Source of the DNA: VRUE01 sp963702035
GTDB lineage: Bacteria; Actinomycetota; Thermoleophilia; Solirubrobacterales; 70-9
DNA: 64,000 nucleotides
Direction: 5' to 3'
Assembly (NCBI GenBank): GCA_963702035.1
Contig: OY969700.1
Location: forward strand, 1,736,001-1,800,000
Part shown: piece by piece, positions 30,888 to 38,850 of the stretch
Layout of the letters: the number at the start of each line of letters is the position of its first letter
How positions within the stretch are numbered: position 1 is the first letter of the stretch
Position numbers and translations under genes: made by a program
Notes under the pieces: generated by a model
What the model was told of the DNA's origin: nothing
Seen by the model: the letters and a program-made list of their open reading frames with translations, nothing else
Database searches by the model: none

Positions 30888-31300
30888 CAGTGCTCCTCTC
30901 CACTCGCTTCGACGATCTCGGTCAGGACGCCGCCCGTGGAACGCGGCTGGATGAAGGCCACCCGGCTGCCCCGGATGCCGGTCCGAGCTTTGCTGTCGAT
31001 CAGCTCGAACCCGGCGGCGGCAAGCTTCTCCAGGGTCGAGTCGATGTCATCGACGGCGTAGGCGACGTGGTGCAGCTTGGGGCCTTTACGGGCCAGGAAC
31101 TTCCCGACCGGCGAGTCGTCGGCCAACGGTCGCATCAGCTCGACGTGCCCGTCGCCGACGTCGAGCAGCACGGCCTCGACGCCCTGGGACTCGACCGTCT
31201 CGCGGTGGGCGACGGTCATCTCGAAGCTCGTCTCGTAGAGCTCGAGCGCCGCGTCGATGTCCTCGACCGCGACGCCGATGTGATCGATCTTGCCGAACAT
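30887..31300 (-). CDS. mce: Methylmalonyl-CoA epimerase
   Basis: 137-residue VOC-fold enzyme interconverting (R)- and (S)-methylmalonyl-CoA in propionyl-CoA metabolism. KIDHIGVAVEDIDAALELYE at the start, VELMRPLADDSPVGKFLARKG and LHHVAYAVDDID carry the metal ligands (His, Glu, His, Glu) in the expected places, ending GVLTEIVE. Length is normal. Start is ATG 31300; longer frames upstream are not conserved. The mutase genes are not in the window. Confidence 0.9.
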   Translation of the reverse strand: MFGKIDHIGVAVEDIDAALELYETSFEMTVAHRETVESQGVEAVLLDVGDGHVELMRPLADDSPVGKFLARKGPKLHHVAYAVDDIDSTLEKLAAAGFELIDSKARTGIRGSRVAFIQPRSTGGVLTEIVEASGEEH

Positions 31301-31310
31301 CGGCGGGAGT

Positions 31311-32135
31311 CTACGTCGCCGGCGGCGGCTCGCCCTCGCCGGCCCGCGAGCCCTCGACGCGGAGGATCTCGGCCAGCGCGGCGATGCCGACCTGGAGCTG
31401 CTCGGGCGTCGGCTCCTTGGTCGCGAGGTGCCGCTGGATCTCGCGGCCGGGCGTGTGGAACGCCTCGGCCAGCGGGGCGCCATGGTGCCGGTCACTCCAG
31501 GCGAACATCTCGACCGCGATCGAGGCGCCACCGAGTCCGACCGCGGCGCGCGCCAGCGGGCTCGGCCGCTCGACCAGCCGCTCCAGCACCACAGTGCCAC
31601 CGGCGGAGAGCAACATCATCGGCGTCAGCAGGTTGGAGCCGCAGCGATCGTGCTCCTTTGGCACCGAAGCCGGGTCCTCGATCCCCTGCTCATAGGCAGC
31701 GATCGCCTTGTGCTCGACCCCGTGGTAGGCAGCCAGATCGCGATCGCTCAGCGCGGCCAGCGCCGGCATTGCCCCAAGCGCCTGAACCAAGCCCTCCCGC
31801 AACACCCCGCCGGCCATGCGGCGACGAAGCAGGCTGGTCGCGACCAGCGTCACCCCGATAGTCGCCAGCACTTTGCGGTCCTCAAAGGGCAAACGAGCCG
31901 CTGGCATCCGTCGTCGCACCAGCGGCAACACAGCCATCGCCTCGACCAATTTCAGCGGCCCCCGCAGTCCCGGCACCTTGCCGACCAGCTTCGGCGCCAA
32001 TTCGGGTTTCCGCTCCGAGGCAACCACAACCTCACCATCCGAGTCCCGCACGGCAGCAGCCCAATGAGTCGGCCCATGGATCAAGAGGCCGTTGCGAAGG
32101 GCCATGCCACCAAGTCGCAGCTTTTCCTCGCTCAC
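31311..32135 (-). CDS. DUF1385 family protein
   Basis: 274-residue member of the DUF1385 family (conserved, probably membrane associated, function unknown). Signature pieces are GGMALRNGLLIHGP at the N-terminus and AYHGVEHKAIAAYEQG in the middle. Hydrophobic helices lie around residues 90-110, 170-190 and 195-215. It shares a strand and an 10-bp gap with mce. Confidence 0.75.
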   Translation of the reverse strand: MSEEKLRLGGMALRNGLLIHGPTHWAAAVRDSDGEVVVASERKPELAPKLVGKVPGLRGPLKLVEAMAVLPLVRRRMPAARLPFEDRKVLATIGVTLVATSLLRRRMAGGVLREGLVQALGAMPALAALSDRDLAAYHGVEHKAIAAYEQGIEDPASVPKEHDRCGSNLLTPMMLLSAGGTVVLERLVERPSPLARAAVGLGGASIAVEMFAWSDRHHGAPLAEAFHTPGREIQRHLATKEPTPEQLQVGIAALAEILRVEGSRAGEGEPPPAT

Positions 32136-32184
32136 AGGTCAGACGATAGAGACGTGCCCGCGGCGGCGGCTGGGTCCAGCCGGC

Positions 32185-32928
32185 TCAGGACCGGGTCGGC
32201 GGAACCCAGCCGGGCGGGAACGCGCCGGCCGAGACGTTGCCCTTGCCGGGCTCGAACAGGGTGGAGACGACCTTCCAGGCGGGTCGCTCCTCGACCAGGG
32301 GACGCACGTCGCCGATCTGGACGAGCAGGTGCAGGGAGGAGCCGAGCTGGAAGTCGGCGGCGGTCGGCTTCTCGCCGCCGAGCGCGCCCGAGTCCAGAAG
32401 CGCGTCGACCGTGTCCAGCTGCGCCGGCAGCACCTGCAACGTGTCGTAGACCCGCTGGGCGGTGATGTCCAGGTAGCGCCACGAGGCCCGCATCGCCTTG
32501 ATCGCGAAGTCGACGCCGCCCGGGTCGAGCTGGTCGGCGCCGGCGAAGGTCCCCATCGACTCGGGGCGGAAGTGCATCGCGCCGAAGACGAGCACGCGAG
32601 CGCTCATCTGGACGTCCTCGGCAAGCGCGGGCTCGGCCTCGCGGATCTCCTCAGCGCTTGCCGCCGGGTAGAGGCCGGCATCGGGGCGCAGCTCGTCAAG
32701 GCGGGCGAAAATCGTCAACGTGCCGTGCACCGGCTCGTCGTCGACGAGCAGACCGGGGACCGTGCGGCGCCCCTCGCCGTAGATCTTTTCGACCTCGTCG
32801 CCCTGTCTGCCGGTTTCGAGCGTGACGGTCTCATACTCCGTCCCGAGCCGGTCGAGGGCCGCGCTCACCGCGAGGCAGGGGTGCGAGAAGGGGACCACGT
32901 GGAGGACGAGCCGCGGCTGCGCTGGCAT
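32185..32928 (-). CDS. Glutathione S-transferase-like protein
   Basis: 247 residues. The N-terminal thioredoxin-like half has HVVPFSHPCLAVSAALDRLG (a Cys-containing site where GSTs have Ser/Cys/Tyr) and the cis-Pro region RRTVPGLLVDDEPVHGT; the C-terminal half is all helical with GGEKPTAADFQLGSSLHLL, the N-capping/hydrophobic staple motif of GST C-domains. Because actinobacteria usually lack glutathione, another thiol may be used. Start at ATG 32928 (MPAQPRLVLH). Confidence 0.75.
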   Translation of the reverse strand: MPAQPRLVLHVVPFSHPCLAVSAALDRLGTEYETVTLETGRQGDEVEKIYGEGRRTVPGLLVDDEPVHGTLTIFARLDELRPDAGLYPAASAEEIREAEPALAEDVQMSARVLVFGAMHFRPESMGTFAGADQLDPGGVDFAIKAMRASWRYLDITAQRVYDTLQVLPAQLDTVDALLDSGALGGEKPTAADFQLGSSLHLLVQIGDVRPLVEERPAWKVVSTLFEPGKGNVSAGAFPPGWVPPTRS

Positions 32929-32978
32929 CGGCGAGACCCTACCGGCGCCCGCCGGGAAAGGCATCGGGTCCACCACGA

Positions 32979-33010
32979 CCGACGACCGCGCAGTCCCGCG
33001 CGGTCGTCGG
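32979..33010. terminator. Strong hairpin upstream of the GST-like gene
   Basis: Perfect 13-bp stem ccgacgaccgcgc/gcgcggtcgtcgg with a 6-nt loop, in the 220-bp gap between rarA and the GST-like gene (both minus strand). Likely part of the termination region of rarA. Confidence 0.55.
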
Positions 33011-33037
33011 ATTCCCCCCTGATTCCCCTTTTAAATC

Positions 33038-33110
33038 CCCGCCGGAGACCCCCAGTCCAGGCCTCCGGCGGGTGTGTCGGCTCTCCCTGGCTCTAACTTG
33101 GAAAGCCGAC
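33038..33110 (-). terminator. Double hairpin downstream of rarA
   Basis: Two stems in tandem: gtcggct/agccgac (33076-33082 with 33104-33110) and a perfect 10-bp cccgccggag/ctccggcggg (33038-33047 with 33063-33072), followed on the minus strand by an AT-rich gatttaaaa. About 40 bp after the rarA stop, so read as its terminator. Confidence 0.55.
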
Positions 33111-33149
33111 CTCTGAAACACGGGGTCTCTGGAGAAGTTGCGCCTGCGA

Positions 33150-34523
33150 CTAAGTGCTCGAATTCGGCTTGGAAAAGCGCTCCCGGAGGGCCTCGAGGCG
33201 CCGCTGCAGCTCGGCCTCGAAGCCGCGGTCGCCGGGCTCGTAGAACCGCCGCGCCTCCAGCCCCGGCGGCATCAGCGGCTGGTCGCTGACCGCACCCGGC
33301 TCGTCGTGCGCGTAGCGGTAGCCCTCGCCCCGGCCGAGCTCACCGGCGCCAGGGTAGTGCGCGTCGCGCAGGTAGTCGGGCGGCGTCTTGGCGCCGTTCT
33401 CGCGCACCTCTGCCCGGGCGCGGCCGAGCGCTTTGTAGGAGGCGTTGGACTTGGGGGCGAGGGCGAGGTAGACGGCGGCCTGGGCGAGGTTGAGCGCGCA
33501 CTCGGGCAGGCCGACCCGGTCGACCGCGCGTGCCGCCGCGTCGGCGACGAGCAGCGCCTGGGGGTCGGCGTTGCCGACGTCCTCGGAGGCGAGGATGACC
33601 ATACGGCGGGCGATGAAGCGCGGGTCCTCGCCGCCCTCGAGCATCACCGCCAGGTAGTAGAGCGAGGCGTCGACGTCGGAGCCGCGCGTCGCCTTGATCC
33701 AGGCCGAGACGAAGTCGTAGTGGCGGTCGCCCTGGCGGTCGTAGTCGAGCGCCTTGCGCTGCAGCGCGTCCTCGACCGCGGCGACGTCGACCGCTGCGGA
33801 CTTTTGACGGGTCCCTGCACGTTCAAAGTCCGCAGCGCGAGCGACCGCGCGCTCGAGCGCCGCGAGGGCGACTCGGGCGTCGCCGCCGGAGCGCTGGGCC
33901 AGCATCGCCAGGGCGGCGTCATCGACCGGCGGCGGGTCGGCCAACCCCCGCTCGGGATCCGCCAGCGCCCGCCGCAAGAGCTCTTCCACCTGCCCGGCCG
34001 TGAGCGGCTGCAGCTCGTATACCTGGCAGCGCGAGAGCAGCGCCGAGTTGACCTCGAAGTAGGGGTTCTCGGTGGTTGCCCCGATCAGCGTCAGCAACCC
34101 CTCCTCCACAGCCGGCAGCAACGCGTCCTGCTGGGCCTTGTTGAAGCGATGGATCTCGTCGAGGAAGAGGATCGTCGGCCGCCCAGAACCACGCCGCCGC
34201 TCCCGAGCCCGCTCGATAACCCCCCGGATCTCAGCTTTGCCGGCATTGACAGCCGACTCTTCCTCAAACGCCCCGTCGGCATTTGAGGCGGCAATCCGAG
34301 CCAGCGTCGTCTTCCCCGCCCCAGGCGGCCCGTACAAGATCGCCGAGTGAGGATGCCCGCTTTCGATAGCGGTCCGCAGCGCCGACCCCTCACCAAGAAC
34401 ATGCTCCTGCCCGACAAGCTCATCGAGCGCGCGCGGGCGCATGCGCACCGCCAGAGGAGCATCGGCGGCTGCCGCGTCAGCGGTGGTGGGAGCTTCTTCG
34501 CTTTCGAACAGCCGATCGTCCAT
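33150..34523 (-). CDS. rarA: Replication-associated recombination protein A (AAA ATPase)
   Basis: 457-residue RarA/MgsA, a clamp-loader-like AAA+ protein acting at stalled forks. MRPRALDELVGQEHVLGEGSALR, Walker A GPPGAGKTTLAR, Walker B LFLDEIHRFNKAQQDALLP, sensor GATTENPYFEVNSALLSRCQVY and the C-terminal LYYLAVMLEGGEDPRFIARR are typical. Residues ~229-244 hold a short palindromic insertion (33792-33837). Start ATG 34523 (MDDRLFESEEAP), immediately inside the family A element flank. Confidence 0.94.
   Translation of the reverse strand: MDDRLFESEEAPTTADAAAADAPLAVRMRPRALDELVGQEHVLGEGSALRTAIESGHPHSAILYGPPGAGKTTLARIAASNADGAFEEESAVNAGKAEIRGVIERARERRRGSGRPTILFLDEIHRFNKAQQDALLPAVEEGLLTLIGATTENPYFEVNSALLSRCQVYELQPLTAGQVEELLRRALADPERGLADPPPVDDAALAMLAQRSGGDARVALAALERAVARAADFERAGTRQKSAAVDVAAVEDALQRKALDYDRQGDRHYDFVSAWIKATRGSDVDASLYYLAVMLEGGEDPRFIARRMVILASEDVGNADPQALLVADAAARAVDRVGLPECALNLAQAAVYLALAPKSNASYKALGRARAEVRENGAKTPPDYLRDAHYPGAGELGRGEGYRYAHDEPGAVSDQPLMPPGLEARRFYEPGDRGFEAELQRRLEALRERFSKPNSST
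33792..33837. repeat. Short palindrome inside rarA
   Basis: Perfect 13-bp arms cgctgcggacttt (33792-33804) and its complement (33825-33837), loop 20 nt. It encodes ADFERAGTRQKSAA in frame between ERAVARA and VDVAAVEDAL, a position just before the DNA-contacting linker in RarA. Confidence 0.72.
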
Positions 34524-34535
34524 GCAGACGAGTAT

Positions 34536-34668
34536 GAGGGAGCGGGGGGCGGTCTCGGCGGTGCCTCGCGAAGCGGCTCCGCAGAGTGGCTGTGAGCCGC
34601 GAAGCGGCACAAGATTTCACCGCCGAAGGCGGTGACGGGCACCCGACGAGACCGCCCCCCGCTCCCTC
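34536..34668. repeat. Palindromic element, family A, copy 2
   Basis: 133 bp, perfect 22-bp arms (34536-34557, 34647-34668). Interior gtgcctcgcgaagcggctcc is identical to copy 1 for over 25 bases. It fills most of the gap between divergent rarA and the aldehyde dehydrogenase gene, so it must include or displace their promoters. Confidence 0.9.
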
Positions 34669-34690
34669 TTCAACCACCTACAATCGAACA

Positions 34691-36289
34691 ATGGAGATCG
34701 CCACGCAGCCCCAAGCCGCCCAGTCCACCCTTGAGAGCTTCAACCCGGCAACCGGAGAGCTAGTCGGCTCAGTAGCCACGATCACCCCGGACCAAGTCCA
34801 GGCCGTAGTAGACGATGTCGCCCGCATCCAGCCCGCCTGGGCCGAGCTCGACCTGGAGACCCGCGGCGCCTACCTGAAGCGCGCCGCCGACGCCCTGCTC
34901 GACGACATCGACGAGCTCGCCGAGCTGCTGGTGAGCGAGCAGGGCAAGCCGCGCGCCGAGGCCTACACGATGGAGCTGCTGCCGACCGTCAACGCGCTGC
35001 ACTGGTGCGCAAAGGCCGGGCCGAAGATCCTCGCTGACGAGAAGGTGCGGATGTCCCAGGCCTTCCTGGCGAGCAAGAAATCGCGCTTTACCTACGAGCC
35101 GATCGGCGTGGTCGGCGTGATCGCGCCCTGGAACTACCCCTGGTCGATCCCCTTCGGCGAGGTCGCGATCGCGTTGATGGCGGGCAACGGCGTCGTGCTC
35201 AAGCCGGCCAGCCTGACGCCGCTGCTGGGCGAGGCGATCCGCCGCGTCTTCGAGAAGGGCGGCCTGCCGGAGGGCCTCGTCCGTGTCGTCCACGGCGGCG
35301 GCGCCGTCGGCGACGCGCTGGCGAAATCGAGCGCCGGCAAGATCTTCTTCACCGGTTCAGTTGACGTCGGCCGGGTGGTCGGCCAGGTCTGCGCCGAGCG
35401 GCTCAAGGGCTCGGTGCTCGAGCTCGGCGGCAAGGACCCGATGATCGTCTGCGCCGACGCCGACCTCGGCAACGCGATCTCCGGCGCCGTCTGGGGCGGC
35501 TTCGCCAACGCCGGCCAGACCTGCTCGGGGATCGAGCGCGTCTACGTGATGCGCGAGGTCGCCGACCGCTTCGTCGAGGGGGTTGCCCGCGAGGCGCAGA
35601 AGCTCCGGCTCGGCAACCCGATCGAGTGGGAGACCGAGATCGGCCCGATGACCTCGCCGGGCCAGTACGACATCGTCGTCAACCTGATCGAGGACGCGGT
35701 CGCTTCCGGCGCCACCAAGCTCTGCGGAGGCCCGACCCCGGTCGCCGGCCTCTCCGACAAATACATCGCCCCGACCGTGCTGACCGGGGTCACGCACGAG
35801 ATGCGGATCATGCGCGAGGAGGTCTTCGGCCCGGTGCTGCCGATCGTCGTCGTCGATTCCGAGCAGGAGGCGATCGACCTTGCCAACGACTCCGAGTTCG
35901 GCCTCGGCGCCTCGGTCTGGACCAAGGACCGCCAGAAAGGCGCGCGGATCGCGCGGCGGATCGAGTCGGGCATGGTCTGGGTCAACGACCACTCCTTCAG
36001 CCACGGCGCCTGCCAGTGCGCCTGGGGCGGCGTCAAGGACTCAGGCGTCGGCCGCTCGCACTCCAAATTCGGCTTCTACGAGTGCGTCAACGTGAAGATG
36101 AACTCCTGGGAGCCGGGCCTCGCCCGCGACTTCTGGTGGCACCCCTACGACCAGACCCTGGGCGAAGCGGTGCGCGCCTCGGCAAAGATCCTCTATGGCA
36201 AGGGCGCGACCCGGACCCAGGCGCTGCGCGAGGGTGCCGGCCCGCTGCTCAAGGTCGGCGCCCGCACGCTGAAGAAGAAGCGCCGCTAA
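34691..36289 (+). CDS. Aldehyde dehydrogenase family protein
   Basis: 532-residue aldehyde dehydrogenase. NAD-binding APWNYPWSIPFGE and FTGSVDVGRVV, general base LELGGKDP and nucleophile NAGQTCSGIERV are intact. The C-terminal ~50 residues after NVKMNSWEP extend beyond the normal domain and end in a basic tail (LKKKRR), which may be membrane or polymer interacting. The active site with QTCSG is similar to the branch that includes succinate-semialdehyde and fatty aldehyde dehydrogenases. Start ATG 34691. Confidence 0.88.
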   Translation: MEIATQPQAAQSTLESFNPATGELVGSVATITPDQVQAVVDDVARIQPAWAELDLETRGAYLKRAADALLDDIDELAELLVSEQGKPRAEAYTMELLPTVNALHWCAKAGPKILADEKVRMSQAFLASKKSRFTYEPIGVVGVIAPWNYPWSIPFGEVAIALMAGNGVVLKPASLTPLLGEAIRRVFEKGGLPEGLVRVVHGGGAVGDALAKSSAGKIFFTGSVDVGRVVGQVCAERLKGSVLELGGKDPMIVCADADLGNAISGAVWGGFANAGQTCSGIERVYVMREVADRFVEGVAREAQKLRLGNPIEWETEIGPMTSPGQYDIVVNLIEDAVASGATKLCGGPTPVAGLSDKYIAPTVLTGVTHEMRIMREEVFGPVLPIVVVDSEQEAIDLANDSEFGLGASVWTKDRQKGARIARRIESGMVWVNDHSFSHGACQCAWGGVKDSGVGRSHSKFGFYECVNVKMNSWEPGLARDFWWHPYDQTLGEAVRASAKILYGKGATRTQALREGAGPLLKVGARTLKKKRR

Positions 36290-36311
36290 CCAGGCGATGC
36301 ATCCTGGACAG

Positions 36312-36335
36312 TTGACCCCCTTATAGAGGGGTCAA
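36312..36335 (+). terminator. Terminator-like hairpin after aldehyde dehydrogenase
   Basis: ttgacccc / ggggtcaa stem (8 bp, extended by cttatag loop pairing) 22 bp after the stop codon. Separates the dehydrogenase from the ccm-hem block. Confidence 0.55.
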
Positions 36336-36370
36336 TCGACCACTCGGCGCGGCTGGGGGAGAATCCGGGC

Positions 36371-37030
36371 GTGAATGCGATCGAGCTGCGCGGCCTGCGC
36401 CGCGATTACGGCGACCGAGCGGCCCTGCGCGACATCGACCTCCGCCTCGAGGTGGGGGAATCGCTGGCGGTGCTGGGCACGAACGGAGCGGGTAAGACGA
36501 CCTTGCTGCGCGTGCTCGCCACGTTGCTGCGGCCCAGCGGCGGCGAGACGCGGGTGTTTGGCGCCCGGCTCCCGGAGGAAGCCTGGAAGGTGCGGGGACG
36601 GATCGGATTCCTCAGCCACGAGCCGCTCCTCTACCGCGATCTCAGCGGACGCGAGAACCTGCGTTTTCATGCTCGCCTGCACGGGATCGACCGCATCGCC
36701 GCCGAGACTCGAATCGCGGAACTCCTCGCTGCCGTCGAGATGGAGCGTCGGGCAGAGGACAGGGTGACCGAGCTTTCCGCCGGGATGCGCCAGAGACTGG
36801 CGATCTGCCGCTGCATCCTTCACGAGCCCGAGCTGCTCCTGCTCGACGAGCCCGACTCCAACCTCGACGCTCCCGGGCGCGAGCTGGCTCGCGAGCTGAT
36901 CGGGCGCGCCGACAACCGCGCTCGCGTCGTCGCCACGCACGACCCCGAGCGCTTCCTGCCCGAAGCTGACCAGGTTCTTCGACTGGCAGTCAACGGCAGC
37001 GCCGAGCTGACCGAGGCGGCACTGCGATGA
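36371..37030 (+). CDS. ccmA: CcmA-type ABC transporter ATP-binding protein
   Basis: 219-residue ATPase of the haem exporter/cytochrome c maturation system. Walker A GTNGAGKTTLLR, signature TELSAGMRQRL, Walker B ELLLLDEPDSNLD and the H-loop VVATHDPE are present. It starts with GTG at 36371 and its end overlaps ccmB by 4 nt. With ccmB and ccmC following, it probably energises release of haem from CcmC to a CcmE-type chaperone, which is not visible here. Confidence 0.86.
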   Translation: MNAIELRGLRRDYGDRAALRDIDLRLEVGESLAVLGTNGAGKTTLLRVLATLLRPSGGETRVFGARLPEEAWKVRGRIGFLSHEPLLYRDLSGRENLRFHARLHGIDRIAAETRIAELLAAVEMERRAEDRVTELSAGMRQRLAICRCILHEPELLLLDEPDSNLDAPGRELARELIGRADNRARVVATHDPERFLPEADQVLRLAVNGSAELTEAALR

Positions 37031-37728
37031 AACCAGCGGCGGCTCCCATCGTCCCGTCAACCGTCGCATTCCGAGCGATCCTCGGCAAGGATCTGCGCGC
37101 CGAGCTGCGCACGCTGCAGTCGCTGCCGGCGATGGCGCTGTTCGCGGTCACCACCTTCGTCATCTTCCGCTTCGGCCTCGATCGCACCAGCCTCTCCGGC
37201 AGCCTCGCCGCCGGGGTGCTCTGGGTGACCGTGCTCTTCGCCGCGATCCTCGCCATCAACCGCCTCTTCGTCAGCGAGCGCGAGGAGGGCGGATTCGACG
37301 CGATCAGGCTCGCCCCGATCGACCGCGGCGCCCTCTTCGCCGCCAAGGCGTCGGCGCTGCTCGTCTACCTGCTGGCCCTGGAGCTGGTCGTCGTCCCCGT
37401 CTTCGCCGTCTTCTTCCTCGACTCCGCCGCGGCGCTGCCGCCGCTCGCGCTCGTCCTCCTGCTCGCCGACCTCGGCCTCGCCGCGACCGGCACGCTGATC
37501 TCCTCGATGGCGGTCAACTCGCGCGCCCGCGACCTGCTCGCCCCGCTCGTCCTGCTGCCCCTCGTCGTGCCGCTCTCGATCGCCGCCACCGGGGCGATCG
37601 AGCCGCTGCTGGCGCTGGGCGGTCCCGGTTACCACCGCTTCGGCACCTGGCTGGCGACGCTCGGCCTATACGATTTGATCTTCCTCCTGGTCGGATACGC
37701 GGTGTTCGACTACCTGGTGGAGGACTAG
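37027..37728 (+). CDS. ccmB: Haem exporter membrane protein CcmB
   Basis: 233-residue integral membrane protein with about six helices. FRAILGKDLRAELRTLQSLPAMALFAVTTFVIF at the N-terminus and SEREEGGFDAIRLAPIDRGALFAAK in the first cytoplasmic loop are CcmB features. The ATG overlaps the ccmA stop (ATGA), so the two are translationally coupled. It is separated from ccmC by a family C palindromic element. Confidence 0.88.
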   Translation: MKPAAAPIVPSTVAFRAILGKDLRAELRTLQSLPAMALFAVTTFVIFRFGLDRTSLSGSLAAGVLWVTVLFAAILAINRLFVSEREEGGFDAIRLAPIDRGALFAAKASALLVYLLALELVVVPVFAVFFLDSAAALPPLALVLLLADLGLAATGTLISSMAVNSRARDLLAPLVLLPLVVPLSIAATGAIEPLLALGGPGYHRFGTWLATLGLYDLIFLLVGYAVFDYLVED

Positions 37729-37744
37729 ATGACTGAGTTCCTCT

Positions 37745-37873
37745 TAACGCACCCACGGATGACACGCCTGGCGCGGCGCTGGATCGCCACCCAACTCCTC
37801 ACGAATAGCTCTGCTATTCGCTCGTCGTCGTGCGGCGCCCAGCTTGGCCAGTCGCGCCCCCGCGGGCACGTTA
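37745..37873. repeat. Palindromic element, family C, copy 1
   Basis: 129 bp with imperfect outer arms (taacg at 37745 pairing with cgtta ending 37873) and an inner hairpin cgaatag-ctct-gctattcg. Shared with 46529-46687: cgcctggcgc, and gcccagcttggccagtcg with cgggcacg. It lies between ccmB and ccmC in the operon. Confidence 0.78.
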
Positions 37874-37906
37874 ATTCGGACTCAGCCATCTAGCCCTCCA
37901 GAAACC

Positions 37907-38629
37907 ATGTACGGCACAGGACTCAAACCTCTTTCAATCGCCACCACGGCGGCCATCGTCCTGGCATTTTCCCTTGTTTTCTTCTATGCGCCGTTGGATG
38001 CAGACCAAGGATTTATCCAGAAGATCTTTTATTTGCACGTGCCCTTGGCCATCACGGCATTGGTCGGGTTTGTTGTCGGAGGAATTTTCGCGATCCTCCA
38101 CCTGCGCAGCGGCAACTCGCGCTGGGACGCCTACTCCTACGTCTCGATCCACATGTCGGTGATCTTCGGTGTCGCCGTACTGATCACCGGCTCGATCTGG
38201 GCCAAGGCCTCGTGGGGACACTGGTGGGTCTGGAATGAGCCGACGCTGGTCAGCTTCCTGATCGTCTTCCTGATGTACGCGACCTACTACCCGTTCCGCT
38301 ACGCGATCGAGGATCGCGACCAGCAGGCGCGCTACGCCTCGGTCTTCGCGATCACCGCCGGCGCCTTCGTGCCGCTCAACTTCATGGCCGTGCGGATGGC
38401 ACAGAGCCTCGTCCACCCGCGGGTCTTCGCCACGACCAACGGCGGCCTGCCGGGCTCGATGATGCTGACCTTCCTCGTCAGCCTGCTGGCGATCGGCCTG
38501 CTCTGGGTGACCCTGGTCAAGTTCGAGCTGACCGCGAAGAGCGCCTCGGGCCAGGTCAAGCGGCTGCGCCGCGCGCTCGACGCGCCGGCTCCCGGCGGGC
38601 GCTCGCGCGTCGCCCCGGAGGTCAGCTAG
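37907..38629 (+). CDS. ccmC: Cytochrome c biogenesis protein CcmC
   Basis: 240-residue membrane protein of the haem-handling family. The tryptophan-rich periplasmic motif is WGHWWVWNEPTLVSF; most CcmC proteins have Asp-Ala/Pro-Arg after the last Trp, so NEP is unusual. Haem-ligand histidines are present in FYLHVPLA and LVHPRV. Six helices are visible. Start at ATG 37907 (MYGTGLKPLS). Ends with a 1-nt overlap with the next gene. Confidence 0.88.
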   Translation: MYGTGLKPLSIATTAAIVLAFSLVFFYAPLDADQGFIQKIFYLHVPLAITALVGFVVGGIFAILHLRSGNSRWDAYSYVSIHMSVIFGVAVLITGSIWAKASWGHWWVWNEPTLVSFLIVFLMYATYYPFRYAIEDRDQQARYASVFAITAGAFVPLNFMAVRMAQSLVHPRVFATTNGGLPGSMMLTFLVSLLAIGLLWVTLVKFELTAKSASGQVKRLRRALDAPAPGGRSRVAPEVS

Positions 38630-38850
38630 TGCTCGCCCTGCTCGCCGCAACCCCCGCCCTGCCGCTCGACGAGGCCGGCAGGTACGTCGCCGGCGCCTAC
38701 GTCGTCTTCCTCGCCCTGATCGTCGTCTACGTGGCGATCATGGCGGCCAAACTGCAGCGGATCGAGCGCGAGCTGGGCGAGCTGGCGGGATTTGCCGAGC
38801 AGCGCAATCGCGAGCAGGAGGAAGCGGAGCGGGTGACCGCCGATGTCTGA
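38629..38850 (+). CDS. CcmD-like small membrane protein
   Basis: 73 residues, GTG start. One transmembrane helix (YVAGAYVVFLALIVVYVAIMAAKLQ) followed by a charged helix IERELGELAGFAEQRNREQEE. The place directly after ccmC and the architecture (single helix plus basic/acidic coil) fit CcmD, which tethers CcmC to CcmE and CcmAB. Sequence identity in CcmD is too low for proof. Overlaps hemA by 8 nt. Confidence 0.7.
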   Translation: MLALLAATPALPLDEAGRYVAGAYVVFLALIVVYVAIMAAKLQRIERELGELAGFAEQRNREQEEAERVTADV

